DNA of 64,000 bases, taken from Azolla caroliniana. Its lineage: Eukaryota; Polypodiophyta. The notes beneath the pieces were generated by a model, which had not been told where the DNA came from, made no database searches, and saw only the letters and a program-made list of their open reading frames with translations. The position numbers and the translations under genes were made by a program. Each line of letters starts with the position of its first letter. Position 1 is the stretch's first letter. The stretch covers positions 18,228,001 through 18,292,000 of the forward strand of contig JBHGNT010000001.1 of NCBI GenBank assembly GCA_043228905.1. The letters are read 5' to 3'. This document shows positions 1 through 11,171 of the stretch, in pieces.

Positions 1-404
1 CTGATACTTTCGATGGAACTCAGCCAAAAGATCCTGAGCATTGGCGACATGCTCGATGGGTTCCCAAGTACGTTCGCTCGGACTATAGCCTAGCCAATTG
101 ACCAAATAATAAAGTTTGTTGCGAACAAGTTTGGAATCGAGGATGGCAGCAACTTCATACTCCGGGCCGACTTGCAACTAGTAATCGGGAATAGTGTTTG
201 CTTGATAAGGTTCAAGAAGAGAGCTATGGAAAACCAAATGTATCTGAAGATGCGGAGGGAGATCAAGGCGGAACGTGACATCATTAACCTTACTAGTAAT
301 ACAGAAAGGACCGAGTCGTCGATAATCCAACTTGTCGCACGGTCGAGTAGTCTTGATGTGACAATGTAAGAGCCATACTCGATCTCCGATGGCAAAAGAG
401 GAGG
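1..404 (-). pseudogene. Ty3/gypsy chromovirus integrase C-terminus plus chromodomain (fragment)
   Basis: On the minus strand, with one stop, this reads as the end of a gypsy polyprotein. First comes the GPY/F-type tail (GDRVWLL, RRLGPF, FHSSLLEPY). Next is a clear chromodomain containing YEVAAILDSK, LYYLVNWLGY and ERTWEP, with the aromatic residues expected of the methyl-lysine cage. In chromoviruses this domain steers integration to heterochromatin. The fragment runs off the window edge and abuts a plus-strand gag at about 405, so the two are head to head, probably from two insertions or an inversion. Family assignment is confident; the element's 5' part is not visible. Confidence 0.8.
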
Positions 405-414
405 ATGATCAGGA

Positions 415-937
415 ACTAATGGAGTAGTTTTGCTACGGCCTGCGAAATGATTTCAAAGACCTACTTCTAACCTTCCCCGAAGAACCAAAGTCTCTTATGG
501 AGGCAATGAGTCAAGCGGTCCAATGCGACAACCGCCTTTTTGAACGACGTTCATAACGTCAATTACAAATACCATGCTCTAGGCCGGAGCCCACTTACGG
601 CTCAGTTGTGGCTAAACCGTTTGCAAGAGACATACCTCAAGCAAATACTCCGACACCGATGGAGATCGACACCATACATCGATGTGGCCTGTTATCGGAA
701 GAAGAAAAGCAACAACGACGTGCAAATCGATTATGCCTTTATTGTGGTGGACCAGGGCATATCGCAATCATTTGTCCCAATAGGCCAAGAAGACAGGTAA
801 ATCAAATCGTAGCCTATACTAAACCCGAGTCAATTCTTCCCTTTGGAGTGTCTGATAGTATTAATAGTACTAATAGCCCAAGTATCTCAAACAAATTTGA
901 AATCCTTAGTCAATTAGATGAAGAGTTAAACGATTGA
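415..937 (+). pseudogene. gag: Ty3/gypsy gag, C-terminal half with CCHC zinc knuckle
   Basis: The frame reads LRNDFKDLLLTFPEEPKSL, passes a TAA near 552, then gives PTPMEID and one zinc knuckle (CLYCGGPGHIAIIC, CX2CX4HX4C, about 734-775). Gag binds element RNA and packages it in virus-like particles. The PMEID-linker-knuckle layout is typical of Tcn1/sushi-like chromoviruses. The N-terminal half is missing, cut at the junction with the inverted chromodomain fragment. The pol pseudogene follows directly on the same strand. Confidence 0.75.
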
Positions 938-3900
938 GTCTAGCCAAAATAGGAGCCATTTGGTTGGACCTCCCTAGATTTATACAGCCCATTACTGGTT
1001 CCATTCCCTCCATGCAAGTTAGCAATGTGTTCCTAGCCCAAGTCATGGTTAGTACTAAAAGTACTCCCCTAGTACACGTCCTAGGACTTCTAGATTCCGA
1101 AGCTAAATCCTGTTTCATGGATCGAAATTTTGCCCAACCTTCTTAGATATCCTTAAGAAAACTTCCTTGCCCCACATCTGTAGTAGTCATTGATGGTTGT
1201 CCCATTGCTTCCAGGAATATTATAAAAGAGTCAGAACCCATTCAAGTTGTCCTAGGTAGTTTTGTGTGTGTACTATCCTTTAATATAATTAATAGTCCAG
1301 AGAATCCCATTGTCCTGGGATTACCTTGGTTTGAATTACATAATCCAAACATCGATTGGAGAACAAGAGAAGTCCGACATCGACAACCCCAAGAATCTCC
1401 TCATCGAGTTTCGACCATTTCACTACGTCAATTACGCGAAGGACACAAGGAGGCAATGTTCCTATTTGCAATATCAATACATCCTTCTAGCACTATTAAG
1501 GAGGAATCCTTAGTGCAACTTCCAGCGAACTATCATCCTTATGCCGATGTATTTGACAAAGTAAAAGCCGGTACTCTTCCTCATCATCGTCCCTATGATT
1601 GTCGCATCGATTTACAACCAGGAGTAGAGCCACATGGGGACCAATTTACAACTTGTCACCCACCGAGTTAGAAGTCCTTCAAGCCTACATAGAGGAGAAC
1701 TTGGCAAGTGGGTTTATTCGTCATTCGAAATCTTTGGCTGGTGCACCCATCTTCTTTGTCAAGAAGAAAGATGGCTCACTTCGTCTCGTCGTTGATTACC
1801 ACGGCTTGAATAAAGTCACCATCCGGAATAGGTATGCACTTCCTCTTATATCAAGTCTTTTAGAGAGATTTAATGGTGCCAAGTTTTTTACAAAAAATGA
1901 TCTACGAGGAGCGTATAACCTTATGCGGATCCGACCGGGAGATGAATGGAAGACCGCCTTTCGCATGCGGTATGGGCATTTCAAATATACTGTTATGCCG
2001 TTCGGTCTAACCAAATCACCCTCAGTCTTCCAACACATGGCAAATGATATATTTAGAGACCTCTTGGATATCTGTTTGATCATCTATCTGGATGATCTAT
2101 TGATTTATTCGAAGACCTAGGAAGAGTACGATTCTCATGTACTATTAGTACTAAAACGACTCTGTGAGAATGGTCTTTATGCCAAGCTAGAAAAATGTAG
2201 CTTTGACTGCAAGCAACTGGAATTTCTAGGCTACGTCATCTCCTCAAAGGGCATCTCCATGGATCCAACTAAAGTCCAAACTGTGCTAAAGTGGCAAATT
2301 CCACGGTCGGTACGAGATGTACAATGTTTTCTAGGTTTTGCTAACTTCTACTGCAAGTTTATACAGGATTACTCGAAGATTATTTTACCTCTCACACAAC
2401 TTACGAAGAAGGGACAAGCATTTCTTTGGTCCAATGAAGCGGACATGGCTTTTCGGCATCTTAAGAAAGCCTTTACATCAACTCCTATTCTAGGTCATGT
2501 GGATACAAACAAATCATTCATCATGGAGGCCGAAACATCAGATTTTTCCCTCAGTAGCATCCTGTCTCAACTAGGAGATAAAGAAGAGTTACATCTCGTG
2601 GCTTTTCATTCGCGCAAATTCGATGCCGCGGAAATCAACTACAAAATACATGACAAGGAGTTATTAGCCATTGTGGATTCCTTTGTGCAATGGCGGCATT
2701 TCTTAGAGGGCTCTCCACATCAGATCATTTTCTTTAGTGATCACAAAAATCTTGCTTATTTCCAGAATGCTCAGGTGTTAAATCGACGGCAAGCTCGGTG
2801 GGCTCAATTCCTCACGCATTTTGACTTCAAGGAAAACTAACAAGGAAAAGCAGATGCACTATCATGGCATTCATATCTTGCACCTTGTCCTCGTGATCCA
2901 GCATTTGATAATCAAAAGCAAGTAATCTTGGGACCAACACGATTGCACACAACGCGGATTTTTCACACCCCAATGGATTCCCGGATTACCAATGCCATAC
3001 GTGCGAACTTGAAGACAGACAGTTTTGCTCAACACATTCTGGTGAACATCAATACCTCTCGGGCATCCTGTTCTCAATCTCAGCAACCAGCTATGGACTA
3101 CCGACAATTCGAATATCATGATGGTTTGTTATTCTTTAAAAAGCTTGTATATGTCCCCGATTGCTCCTGTCGCCTTCAAATCGTCCAAAATTGTCACGAC
3201 ACCCATACGGCGGGACATTTCGGTAGTACTAAGACATTGGATCTCATTCAACGATCTTTTTGGTGGCCCCATATGCGACGTTTTGTCAACAACTACGTTT
3301 AGAATTGTGATGCTTCCTGCCGAGCAAAGATGCCCGAACACCATCCATATGGCTTGTTGGAACCCTTACCGATTCCAAGTAAGCTGTGGCAGTCTATTTG
3401 TCTTGATTTTATCACATATCTGCCGGTCTCGAAGGGGTTCGATGCTATCTTAACCGTCGTTGATCGATATACTAAGATGGCCCATTTTGTGTCGTGTACT
3501 AAGACCATCACTAGTGGGGAAACCGCCGCCCTTGTCATGCGTGAGGTATTTCGGCATCATGGCCTCCCAGACAGTATCATCAGTAACCAAGGACCTCAAT
3601 TCATCTCCAAATTTTGGCAGCATCTCTTCAAGATGGTCAAGGTCTCTTGCAACCAACCTCTCCTCTAGCTACCATCCCTAGACCGATGGGCAGGCGGAAC
3701 GAACAAACCAAACGCTGGAACAATATCTCCGGTGTTTTCTGAGTTATCAATAGGACGATTGGGCCAAGATTCTCCACTTTGTGGAGTTTGGATATAATAA
3801 TGTTGTTCACTCCTCGACTCAGGTCTCCCCATTTTACGCTTATACCGGTTCTCATCCTTGTTGGTCGGTGACCGACACCCTGGAACTACCTACCAATCCT

Positions 3901-3990
3901 CGTGTCGGGGATCAATTGGAGAGGCTACGCAAGATCCAGATGTATCTCTCTACTCATCTTCTTCATGCTCAACACACATAGAAGACTTAT
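937..3990 (+). pseudogene. pol: Ty3/gypsy pol: protease, RT, RNase H, integrase (decayed)
   Basis: Domains lie in gypsy order. The protease (about 1080-1370) has LLDSEAKS where DSG is expected, so the catalytic glycine is lost. RT (about 1600-2330) retains the YLDD box at about 2090. RNase H (about 2430-2870) retains DHKNL and KADALS. The integrase HHCC finger is near 3190-3330. The core reads LDFITYLP and then ISNQGPQF, so the second catalytic Asp is Asn, and DGQAERTNQ keeps the Glu. Breaks include a frameshift near 1660 and stops near 1143, 2118, 2838, 3299, 3676 and 3979. It is cut before any chromodomain and cannot be active. Confidence 0.9.
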
Positions 3991-4175
3991 ACAGATCTTC
4001 ATCGGCAATGAACTTTCCTAGAGATACTACAAATAGAGATGCCAAATCCCTTGGTTTAAGCGACTTCCTAACTAGATCCTTTCTTTTACACACCTTTCCT
4101 TCAAAATTGGTGTCCATAGACTCAAATAACTTGGCAGAGATTAATATTTGTGTAAAGAAGGTGGGGCGTAGATGG
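3991..4175. other. unassigned spacer between gypsy pol and copia LTR
   Basis: The pol frame is lost after a short LHR-like remnant near 4000. The remaining sequence has no recognisable domain. It probably is the target of the copia insertion or decayed gypsy 3' sequence. Confidence 0.3.
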
Positions 4176-4196
4176 TGTTATGCAACGGAAGCGAAC

Positions 4197-4245
<49 letters not shown>

Positions 4246-4464
4246 ATGTAAGGCAAGATAGAGAGACAGAGAGAGCTTGAACAAGAAGTTGTATTGGTAA
4301 AAATAGAATTACATCGAACAATAACTAAGTTACAAAAGGTTGGTTTAAATACTAACTGATCAAGGACAACTGCCCTTTCTACTAATTACAAATCTAGCCT
4401 AGTATGATGTCCACTGGCTAGTGTGAACACTATCTCTATGGGAAGTTGAGTTCGATTCTCAACA
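4176..4464 (-). mobile_element. Ty1/copia LTR (3' LTR of the minus-strand element)
   Basis: On the minus strand it starts TGTTGAGAATCGAACTC and ends GCATAACA, giving TGTT...AACA termini over 289 bp. A polypurine-like tract (GAAGGGGTA) sits immediately upstream at 4465-4475. CT-rich and GT-rich stretches occupy the U5 side. This LTR closes the copia remnant whose RNase H lies at 4757-5053. Confidence 0.65.
4201..4244. repeat. (TG)22 microsatellite
   Basis: Uninterrupted TG dinucleotides lie inside the U5 end of the copia LTR. Replication slippage is the likely origin. Confidence 0.95.
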
Positions 4465-5053
4465 TACCCCTTCGAATTACAACTTCCGGATGTTGAAATG
4501 TTGGTTCAATTCGATCTTAGAAAAAACTTCGATTGGGCTGAATTGGCTTTGGCTTTCGAGTTGTTTCAGTTGTTCAGCTTTCGATTGCTCGATTACTTCG
4601 TGCTCCTTGTTTGACTCTCGGCTCGATTATTATCGTACTTCGTCTCCTTTGGTCGGCTTTGTTCGATTGATCGACTGTTATTCGATCTTGACGGTTACTA
4701 TTTTTTTTCAGTACTCCCCCCCCTCAAGCATGGATGGTCGGTGATCAAGAGACGAAGGTTCATCGCGAATTGTCACAGCTTGTCAAACCCCAGGGCTTTT
4801 GTGAAGATGTCGGCTACCTGAAGATTCGTGCTGATGTGTTGTACATATCCAGCCTGCACACGCTCTCGGATGAAGTGATAGTGCACTTCGATATGCTTAG
4901 TCCGCATGTGGAACACAAGGTTCTGAGCCAGGTAGATAGTGCTCATATTGTCGTAGTATAGGAGAATCGGATCCTTGATGGGAATGCTTAGATCCTTCAA
5001 TATGTGCTTCAGCCAGACGGCCTCGCATGCGGCGACTGCTGCGCCCTTGTATT
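4465..5053 (-). pseudogene. pol: Ty1/copia RNase H C-terminus and 3' internal region
   Basis: The minus strand reads YKGAAVAACEAVWLKH, YYDNMSTIYLAQN, TKHIEVHYHFIRE and ADIFTKALGFDKL, the classic end of copia RNase H at about 4757-5053. About 290 bp of non-coding internal sequence follows to the 3' LTR. The upstream part of pol is cut at 5053 by the TGTTACC-starting LTR. Copia sequence resumes only at 10,205, and there with integrase/pre-RT sequence, so most of RT is missing. Confidence 0.8.
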
Positions 5054-5573
5054 TGTTACCGTACGGGATGTACAGGAGATGTAGAGTGTGATGAGCGAGG
5101 GTCGAAGGCTATAATGTTGTTAATGTGTAAGTGTAATTGTGAGTGTGAGTCGATGTGTATGTGTACACATGCACACATGTGTGCATGTGGACGGATACGA
5201 GGAGGTGGGAGTGAGTGATTAGTATGAATGGACAAGGGGACTTGCACGCTTGTGTATCTACCCTCTTGTAATTATTTAATCCCCTTATGGGGAATGAATG
5301 AATAATGAAGATACTATGTTCTCTCTCAATCTCTCGCTCTTGTCATCTCTGTTTCTCTCTCTCTCCCCTTACATTGAACCCCCTTCGGAGGGGGGTGGAG
5401 CCATTCTAGGCACCACCCCCCACCCCAAAATGACTCTCAATGCTTATCAACATCTTTATAATAGCCATCAACCTCGCAATGCTTATCAATCTCCCCATCA
5501 CAACCATATTCTACCATTTCTATCTTCATCATCACTATGATAGTCATTAACCCAAACCCTAAAACCTACAACA
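5054..5573 (+). mobile_element. LTR of a gypsy-like element (TGTTACC...ACAACA), family also at 57 kb
   Basis: It begins TGTTACCGTACGGGATG and ends at ACAACA. It is followed by GTATTTTGACACACCCGG, the kind of leader that directly follows gypsy 5' LTRs. A CT-rich tract and the block TTGAACCCCCTTCGGAGG recur in the LTR at 57,060-57,619, supporting one family. An 80 bp copy of its first part recurs inverted at 10,105-10,204. No plus-strand polyprotein follows, only a minus-strand pseudogene. Confidence 0.55.
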
Positions 5574-8500
5574 GTATTTTGACACACCCGGTGGGACAAT
5601 ACATTGTATGTCGAACCCACGGTTCAGCCTCGTTAATCTTCATTGAGTACGTCCAATATGGTCTGATCTAGGGTTTCAAGTGGTTCTTCACCCTGGTGCT
5701 GTTGTTGCTCCTGATGCGCCTCTTTGTTGCTCTCTGTCTTCTTTCGACGGAGGAATCTCCGTTCTTGTGTGAGTTTTGGCATTCACACTCTTCCCGGTAC
5801 CTACTTGTTGCTCCGACCCAGCCGCCTTGTTTTGATCCACACCGGCTTCCCTTGGCTGTTCCCTTCCGACTTCATTCAACATCCCCTCCTACTACGGTTG
5901 TGGTTCTGCAGTCTGCTCCTCATCACTGATATTTATTGCTGCCTTCCGTTTTTAGGCTTGCAATCGCCGGCGCTCCCGTTCGTATCGCTCGAACTAAAGT
6001 TCCGTTCTGAGTTGATCATTCTCAAGCTTTTCCATCATCCTTCAGACAAAATCAAGGTGGGATTTAGCCAAGGAGAAGAAGTCATCCGACAACTCCTCTC
6101 GGATGGTGTCTATACTTTCTTCGTCCAACTTGTAGAAATTGTGTCTAGTTTTTCTCCGGTTCTCTGCATCTACTCGGAGCACCTGTAACTCTGCTGCTTC
6201 TTGTGACCATTACGTCCGCATTGTCATCGAGAAGTCGTCGATGTTTACCTTTGTCCAGTTCTTCCATGCCGTGACTATCATCCGTATGCATTCCATACCA
6301 AGCTTGATATTGTCCTTGAAAACCTTCTTTTCGTCCTTCATTTTCTTGATGAGAGGAATGGTGGCCTGAGCCTACACTTCATAGTTTAGCAATTAAGTTT
6401 GGTACGTGGTTTGGACCCTATCCAAGGCCATTCTTTCCCGTTCCGTTTCTTCATAGTGTTTCCGGTTCAACTCCATTCTTTCCTTCGCCGCTTCTGCCAG
6501 TGTCGTTGCCGTAGCAACCACCTGGGTGTGTTCCTTCACCAACTCCTCCGTTAACTTGGCCAGCTCTGTCCGGATTTCTTTCATCTTTTCTTGCTGCCGG
6601 TTAAATTCTGACACAAGCTTCTTGTGTCTAGCTGCTTGTGGTCCCAGTGCAGTTTTTCGAAATCCTCTGTTTTCTGCTTAAGGTGTCGGTTGATTTGAGA
6701 GCATGCCCGATCCTCTCGATCTTTTTCCTGCCAGATTTCTTCCTTAAGCCTCTCTATATCCATTTCCGCCATTCTTCGGAGCTGATCCTTTTCCTGCAAC
6801 AAATTTTCTCTTTCCTCCTCCTTTAGCCTATCGTTATTTGCGTGACTTTTTCGTATATTTTCCTCTAGTCTCTGCTTCTGCTCTTCGGTTGTCTACTTTT
6901 GCACTCTCTCTCTTTCCCGTAATACTTCTTGAGTGGCAATCGCTTCCCTTAAGGTTAACATTTCCTTTTCTTGCTCAACATCTTTCTTCGGGGCTATACT
7001 CCCCACTGGTTGTGCCTCCGTTTCCGGAGTTTCTTTCTGTAGATTAGCCGGTAGCACCTGCTCCGTTACTATAGTTATACTTCGGCTCATGATGGCCGCA
7101 TATTCCTTGGCCCTTTTTAACTCTCCTTCCAGGCTCCGGATCTGTGCTCGAGCCTTCTCTAATTCTTCGTTTGTGGCTAGCAACCGTTCTGCTTGACTTC
7201 CGTCCTGCCTCTATTCGTACTCCATTCGGTCGGCCACCCTGGCTACTTGCCCTCCAACCCATTTTAACCATTGGCGGCATGTTCCGTGTTGTGTTACGGC
7301 AACAAACTGCTGCACAAGCTCCGGTCTTGGTTTGTGCTCCTCCTTGAGCCATTGGGTCGGCTGTTCTAGTGTCCGCTCCGGACGACGTTCCTGGTGCTAC
7401 TGCTCTCGAAGACCCGGTGAGGTTCGACATTGTGTAATCGGTTCCTGCGGAACCTTTGTCACCACTTCTAGTCTTTTTCCCGGCTCTTCCTCCATCTTGG
7501 GTAATACCACTACTGAATAGGTCTTCGGGGTATTGTCTTGCGTCGGACTTGATTCTTCCCCTTGCTCCTTTGTGTCGCACTTCCTTGGCTAACGATGGAG
7601 GGGTTCGGCTGGTTCTTCTTCCGCTTCTTCCTCTGTGATTTTTGTGTTCACCCTTTGGACCAGGTTGTCTGTGTCTGTGTCCTGTCATTGCAGCTTGATT
7701 TTAATTGGTTTGGCCGTTTTTTCCGAAGAGGACTCCACTTGTTCCTGTCTCCTGGTCGTTTGTATTTCTGCACATTGAGATGATTCCTCGTCCGTCCACC
7801 TAGGGTAGTGCTTTGACAAGAGTTGTTGCCGTTTGGATGCCTTATTCGGTATGATTTCCGGTCGGGCCCACTTCTTCGGCTTGATGGCGCGTAATGGGGA
7901 TACTAATAGGGTAAGCCACTATCCTAACCCGCACCACACCTTCTTTCCCTCTATGACTGACTGGATGCCTGCCCTCAATGCATCCACCACGATTACTAGC
8001 TAGTCCACTTTGATGTCTTCAAATGCAGCGATGATAAAACCAGTTCTGTTCTTCAACATGGCCGGTGGGCGAGGGTGTACAAAACCATATTCTAACAACA
8101 CACGAGTGACGTCCTTGAACAAGGGATCCTCGCCACCCTGTGTGCGATACTCTTTGCTAGCGAGTGAATACTCCCCGAAGTATTCTATGAGGATCTCTGT
8201 GCAGGGGTTTTCTATAGAGTACAGTCCTTGGCCAGGCAATTCTACTAGGGCCTGCACCATGCCTTCAGATATTTCTTCGAGGTCTATTATGGAAGCGACC
8301 TTCTCCGGTTCTTCGTGTCATGGCGCATCCGCTACCCAGAGGATGCCTTCCCATTCGTCTTTGGTGAGCCAATCCCTTATCACAGTCGAGAGTGCCATCA
8401 GTTCTATGTCGTATTTGTCGATTGTACTACTGTGGGCATGTGCTGGAGGTTGGTTGATTGCTTGTGCTTTTCCAGAAGCCTGTGTGCTCTATTGTGTGCT

Positions 8501-8998
8501 CAAAAGTCTTCTTTCGCGAAATGATAGGCTTTCGGTCATCCCGAAGTTTTGTAGCCCCATTATTTTAGCCGCCTTTTTTTGATTCTCGCGCATCCGTTAC
8601 CCAAAGGATGCCTTCCCAACCGTGTTTGGTGAGCCAGTCCCTTATCGTAGTCGAGAGTGCCATCGGTTTTGTGTCGTCTTCATGAACTGTACTATGGAAG
8701 CGACCTTCTCCGGTTCTTCGTGTCGTGGCCCATCCGCTACCCAGAGAATGCCTTCCCATCCATGTTTGGTGAGCTAGTCCCTTATCATAGTCGAGAGTGC
8801 CATCGGTTCTGTGTCATCTTCGTCAACTATACTACTGTTGGGATGTGCTTGAGGTTGGTTGATTTCCTGTGCTTTTCCGAAAGCCTGTGTGCTCTGCTGC
8901 ATTCTCAAAAGTCTTCTTTCGTGAAATGACAAGCTTTCAGCCATCCTGAAGTTTTGTAGCCCCATTATTTCAACCGCCTTTTCTTGATTCCCGCGCAT
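5574..8998 (-). pseudogene. long coiled-coil protein pseudogene, probably an accessory ORF of a gypsy element
   Basis: Minus-strand frames together describe one decayed protein of very roughly 1,000 residues. The N-terminal part (8998-8000) has MALSTMIRD, GWEGILWVAD and FIIAAFEDIKVD. A charged, low-complexity middle follows (7900-7200). A long heptad-like coiled coil (7180-6390: ELEKARAQIRSLEGELKRA, EIRTELAKLTEELVKEH) precedes a basic/acidic tail to about 5690. Many frameshifts and stops break it. An integrase C-terminal remnant lies just upstream at 9228-9352, so the position after pol fits an additional 3' ORF as known for some Tat-like elements. That is inference; I do not recognise the protein. 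Confidence 0.45.
8290..8996. repeat. imperfect tandem duplication inside the coiled-coil pseudogene
   Basis: A block of about 290-300 bp starting GGAAGCGACCTTCTCCGG at 8291 recurs at 8696. A partial third copy (about 115 bp) lies between them at 8583-8697. The segment encoding the N-terminus of the minus-strand protein is therefore duplicated. Confidence 0.8.
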
Positions 8999-9088
8999 GC
9001 ATGTCGTGTATCCTAATAGTATGAGTATTACCCATGGTGCGCTTTTCGTGGTGACTATTCATCATATCGAATCGTATCGTTTTATTTA

Positions 9089-9119
9089 TGTTTTTATTTA
9101 TTTATTTATTTATTTATTT
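9089..9119. repeat. (TTTA)n microsatellite
   Basis: Seven or so TTTA/ATTT units lie just upstream (minus sense) of the coiled-coil pseudogene. Confidence 0.9.
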
Positions 9120-9227
9120 TCATACTGGACTACTTGTAGTTCGTACCTGAAGGTACCAGCTCCGTTGTCGATGCAGGTTCCCCAGTTATTCCCTTCATGC
9201 CGGTCTCTAGTTGTTTCAATGGATTCT

Positions 9228-9352
9228 TCGGCTTCAGTCCTTGGTATGGTTTTAACCGGAAACTGTTCACCCACTTGTACAATACGTCACCGAGTAGTGT
9301 GCCTAATTGGTATAATCCCTTGAATTCCCTAGTAATCCAAATTGGTCCGTTC
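9228..9352 (-). pseudogene. pol: gypsy integrase C-terminal remnant
   Basis: The minus strand reads GPIWITREFKGLYQLGTL followed by WVNSFRLKPYQG. This matches the GPY/F-like tail of gypsy integrases, where the last residues are typically a hydrophobic strand and a LKPYQ/LKKYY end. Upstream sequence to about 9980 has no readable pol. It links the coiled-coil pseudogene downstream to a gypsy element. Confidence 0.5.
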
Positions 9353-10104
9353 CTTTCTAACTGTCTGTAGTCTGGGTGTCTCCGTCGTTCATCCGGTTTG
9401 ATTGTCTCCGTCCTTCCGGTCGTCGTTCATCCTGACCACCTCTATTCCGCTTCAGCTACTGTCCAACCCTCGGTTTTCTGCTGTTCTGGCCGAATCTCCA
9501 TCTCTATTTGTTTTCTTCTTTCCCCAACGTCTCCATTGCCGTTGTCCAACGTCATCGTTGCTTGGCTCGTTCGTTTGTCTGTCTTGTGCATTTTTCTAGC
9601 CTATCCGGTCTGGCCATCTCCATTTCGGCACCTGGTGCTCGTCATCCATCACTGTTGCTCTGTGTTTTTGTTTGCTCGGTTTAGTCGTCATCCTGGCCGT
9701 TGTCGTCTATCTGGTCCCTGCATTTGCAGTAGTCTCCATCCTTGTTTAGGCGTTGTCTCTGTTAGTGTCGTTGTCCATATGTTCGGCCCGTCTGACTAAC
9801 CATATTTGTCCGGTCCGTCCCATTCCGGTGTCTTTCCATCAATGTCTGTTTGTTCGGCCTGTTTGGCTGTGTCTTTCTGGTTTTTTGTTCATTCGGCCTG
9901 TGCTTGTCTGTCTTTTAAGCTGTTTCTATCTTTCCGGATTTCCGAATAGCACCATCATTCTCTTTTATTTCTCTTATCGTTTGTTATTAGATCCGTGCCA
10001 CATAGACCCAACACAAACCAACAAAACACACTTGAATAGACCTTACTTCGCAGCAAAATTGTCCAATAGTGAATCAACTATTTCCCATCGTGGATGTGGC
10101 GTGT
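9353..10104. other. decayed sequence, no gene seen
   Basis: Long open stretches in several frames here are compositional (CT-rich on the plus strand). I find no domain. It lies between the integrase remnant and the inverted arm. Confidence 0.4.
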
Positions 10105-10204
10105 GAGTAGATGTGTATGTGTACACATGCACACTAATGACATTATAGCATTCAACCCTCACTCATCACACTCTACATCTCCCATACATCCCGTATGGTA
10201 ACAT
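10105..10204 (-). repeat. inverted copy of the LTR start at 5054
   Basis: The reverse complement begins TGTTACCATACGGGATG and continues GAGATGTAGAGTGTGATGAG, matching 5054-5135 over about 80 bp with a few substitutions. Next to it, a near-palindrome (GTGTATGTGTACACATGCAC) is present in the same orientation as at 5150-5170. The two arms bound a 5.15 kb segment. No matching target duplication is visible. Confidence 0.65.
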
Positions 10205-11171
10205 GGTTGCCTCAAGAAAAGGTTTCCAGTTCTCGAACTATCACCACCTTCATCATGAAAGCATAATGATATGCCATATACTTATCGTAGCCAAATCGGC
10301 TGACCGGGTTTTCCTCTTGGGTGGAGTTTCTCATTTGCAAAGTCTAAGGCTTTATTTGCGCCATAAGTCTAGATGATTGGAATGTCCAGGCCTTCGAACT
10401 CACTATCAAGGGAGTGAGTTGACTCGATGGATTGGATCTTCGTATCCTAGCATTTTGGCCTTCCCTTCAGACTCGGCCAAGATGTCCTTAGGTCACTGGG
10501 GGGCTCTTGTGGTCCACTAAGCCTTGTCGTAATCAGACTTTCTTTCAAAATGTGTCCGAGTCAAAATTCTTCTTCCATCTCTCATTCAATCAATTCAGGA
10601 TCGACTGGAGTAGAAATCAGAGTCATCTTTAGGTCGTGGCAAAAGGCTGACTAGTTGAAAGTGAAGTCTCGACTTACTCAAACTTTTTGGGTAGAAGGAT
10701 TGTAACATTTGTACCCCTTTTTTCGAGTGAGTAGCCTACGTGGATACATTTCTCCGACTTTGGGTCGAGCTTTTGTCGCTTCTCGTCAGGACTTTGTACA
10801 TAGGCAATTGAGCCGAATATCCAGACATGTGATAAGTCAGGATTCATTTCGAAAAACTTCTCATGAGGGGTTACATCATGAGGTAGACAGTTGTGTTTTC
10901 CACTTCTGCCTATTAAGATTTCGGCTGGTTTTTCTCGTTCATCATGGCCCTTGCCACCTCTACTATGTGCCGATTTTTCCGTTCGGCTACTCCATTTTGC
11001 TGAGGGGTGTGTAGGCATGAGAATTCTCGTCTAATTCCTTCATTTTGGATGCACGTTGTAAAATCGTCTGAGAAGTACTCCTTTCCTCCATTTGATCGAA
11101 GGCATCGTTTTCTGTTCTGAGTTGTGTACCTTCAACATATCTATTGTGGATTGACGATCCGATACTCAACA
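10205..11171 (-). pseudogene. pol: Ty1/copia integrase core to pre-RT fragment
   Basis: Minus-strand frames contain integrase pieces (QQNGVAERKNRH-like near 10,970-11,010) and the post-integrase block FFEMNPDLSHVWIFGS with KLDPKSEKCIHVGYS (10,710-10,870). Near 10,240-10,300 lies YDKYMAYHYAFMMKVV, the region just before RT. Several frameshifts and stops occur. It may be the left-out upstream part of the copia element at 4176-5053, separated by the 5.15 kb segment and missing RT. Confidence 0.7.

Noticed and set aside
90-395. 101-residue open frame on the minus strand
   Set aside because: It is an out-of-frame reading of the chromodomain fragment; the neighbouring minus-strand frame gives the clear family match.
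4150-4280. Val/Cys-repeat protein frame
   Set aside because: Translation of the (TG)n microsatellite.
9398-10106. Plus-strand Ser/Leu/Cys-rich frames of 65-133 residues
   Set aside because: They are CT-rich composition effects overlapping the reverse complement of decayed element sequence; no domain or start context.
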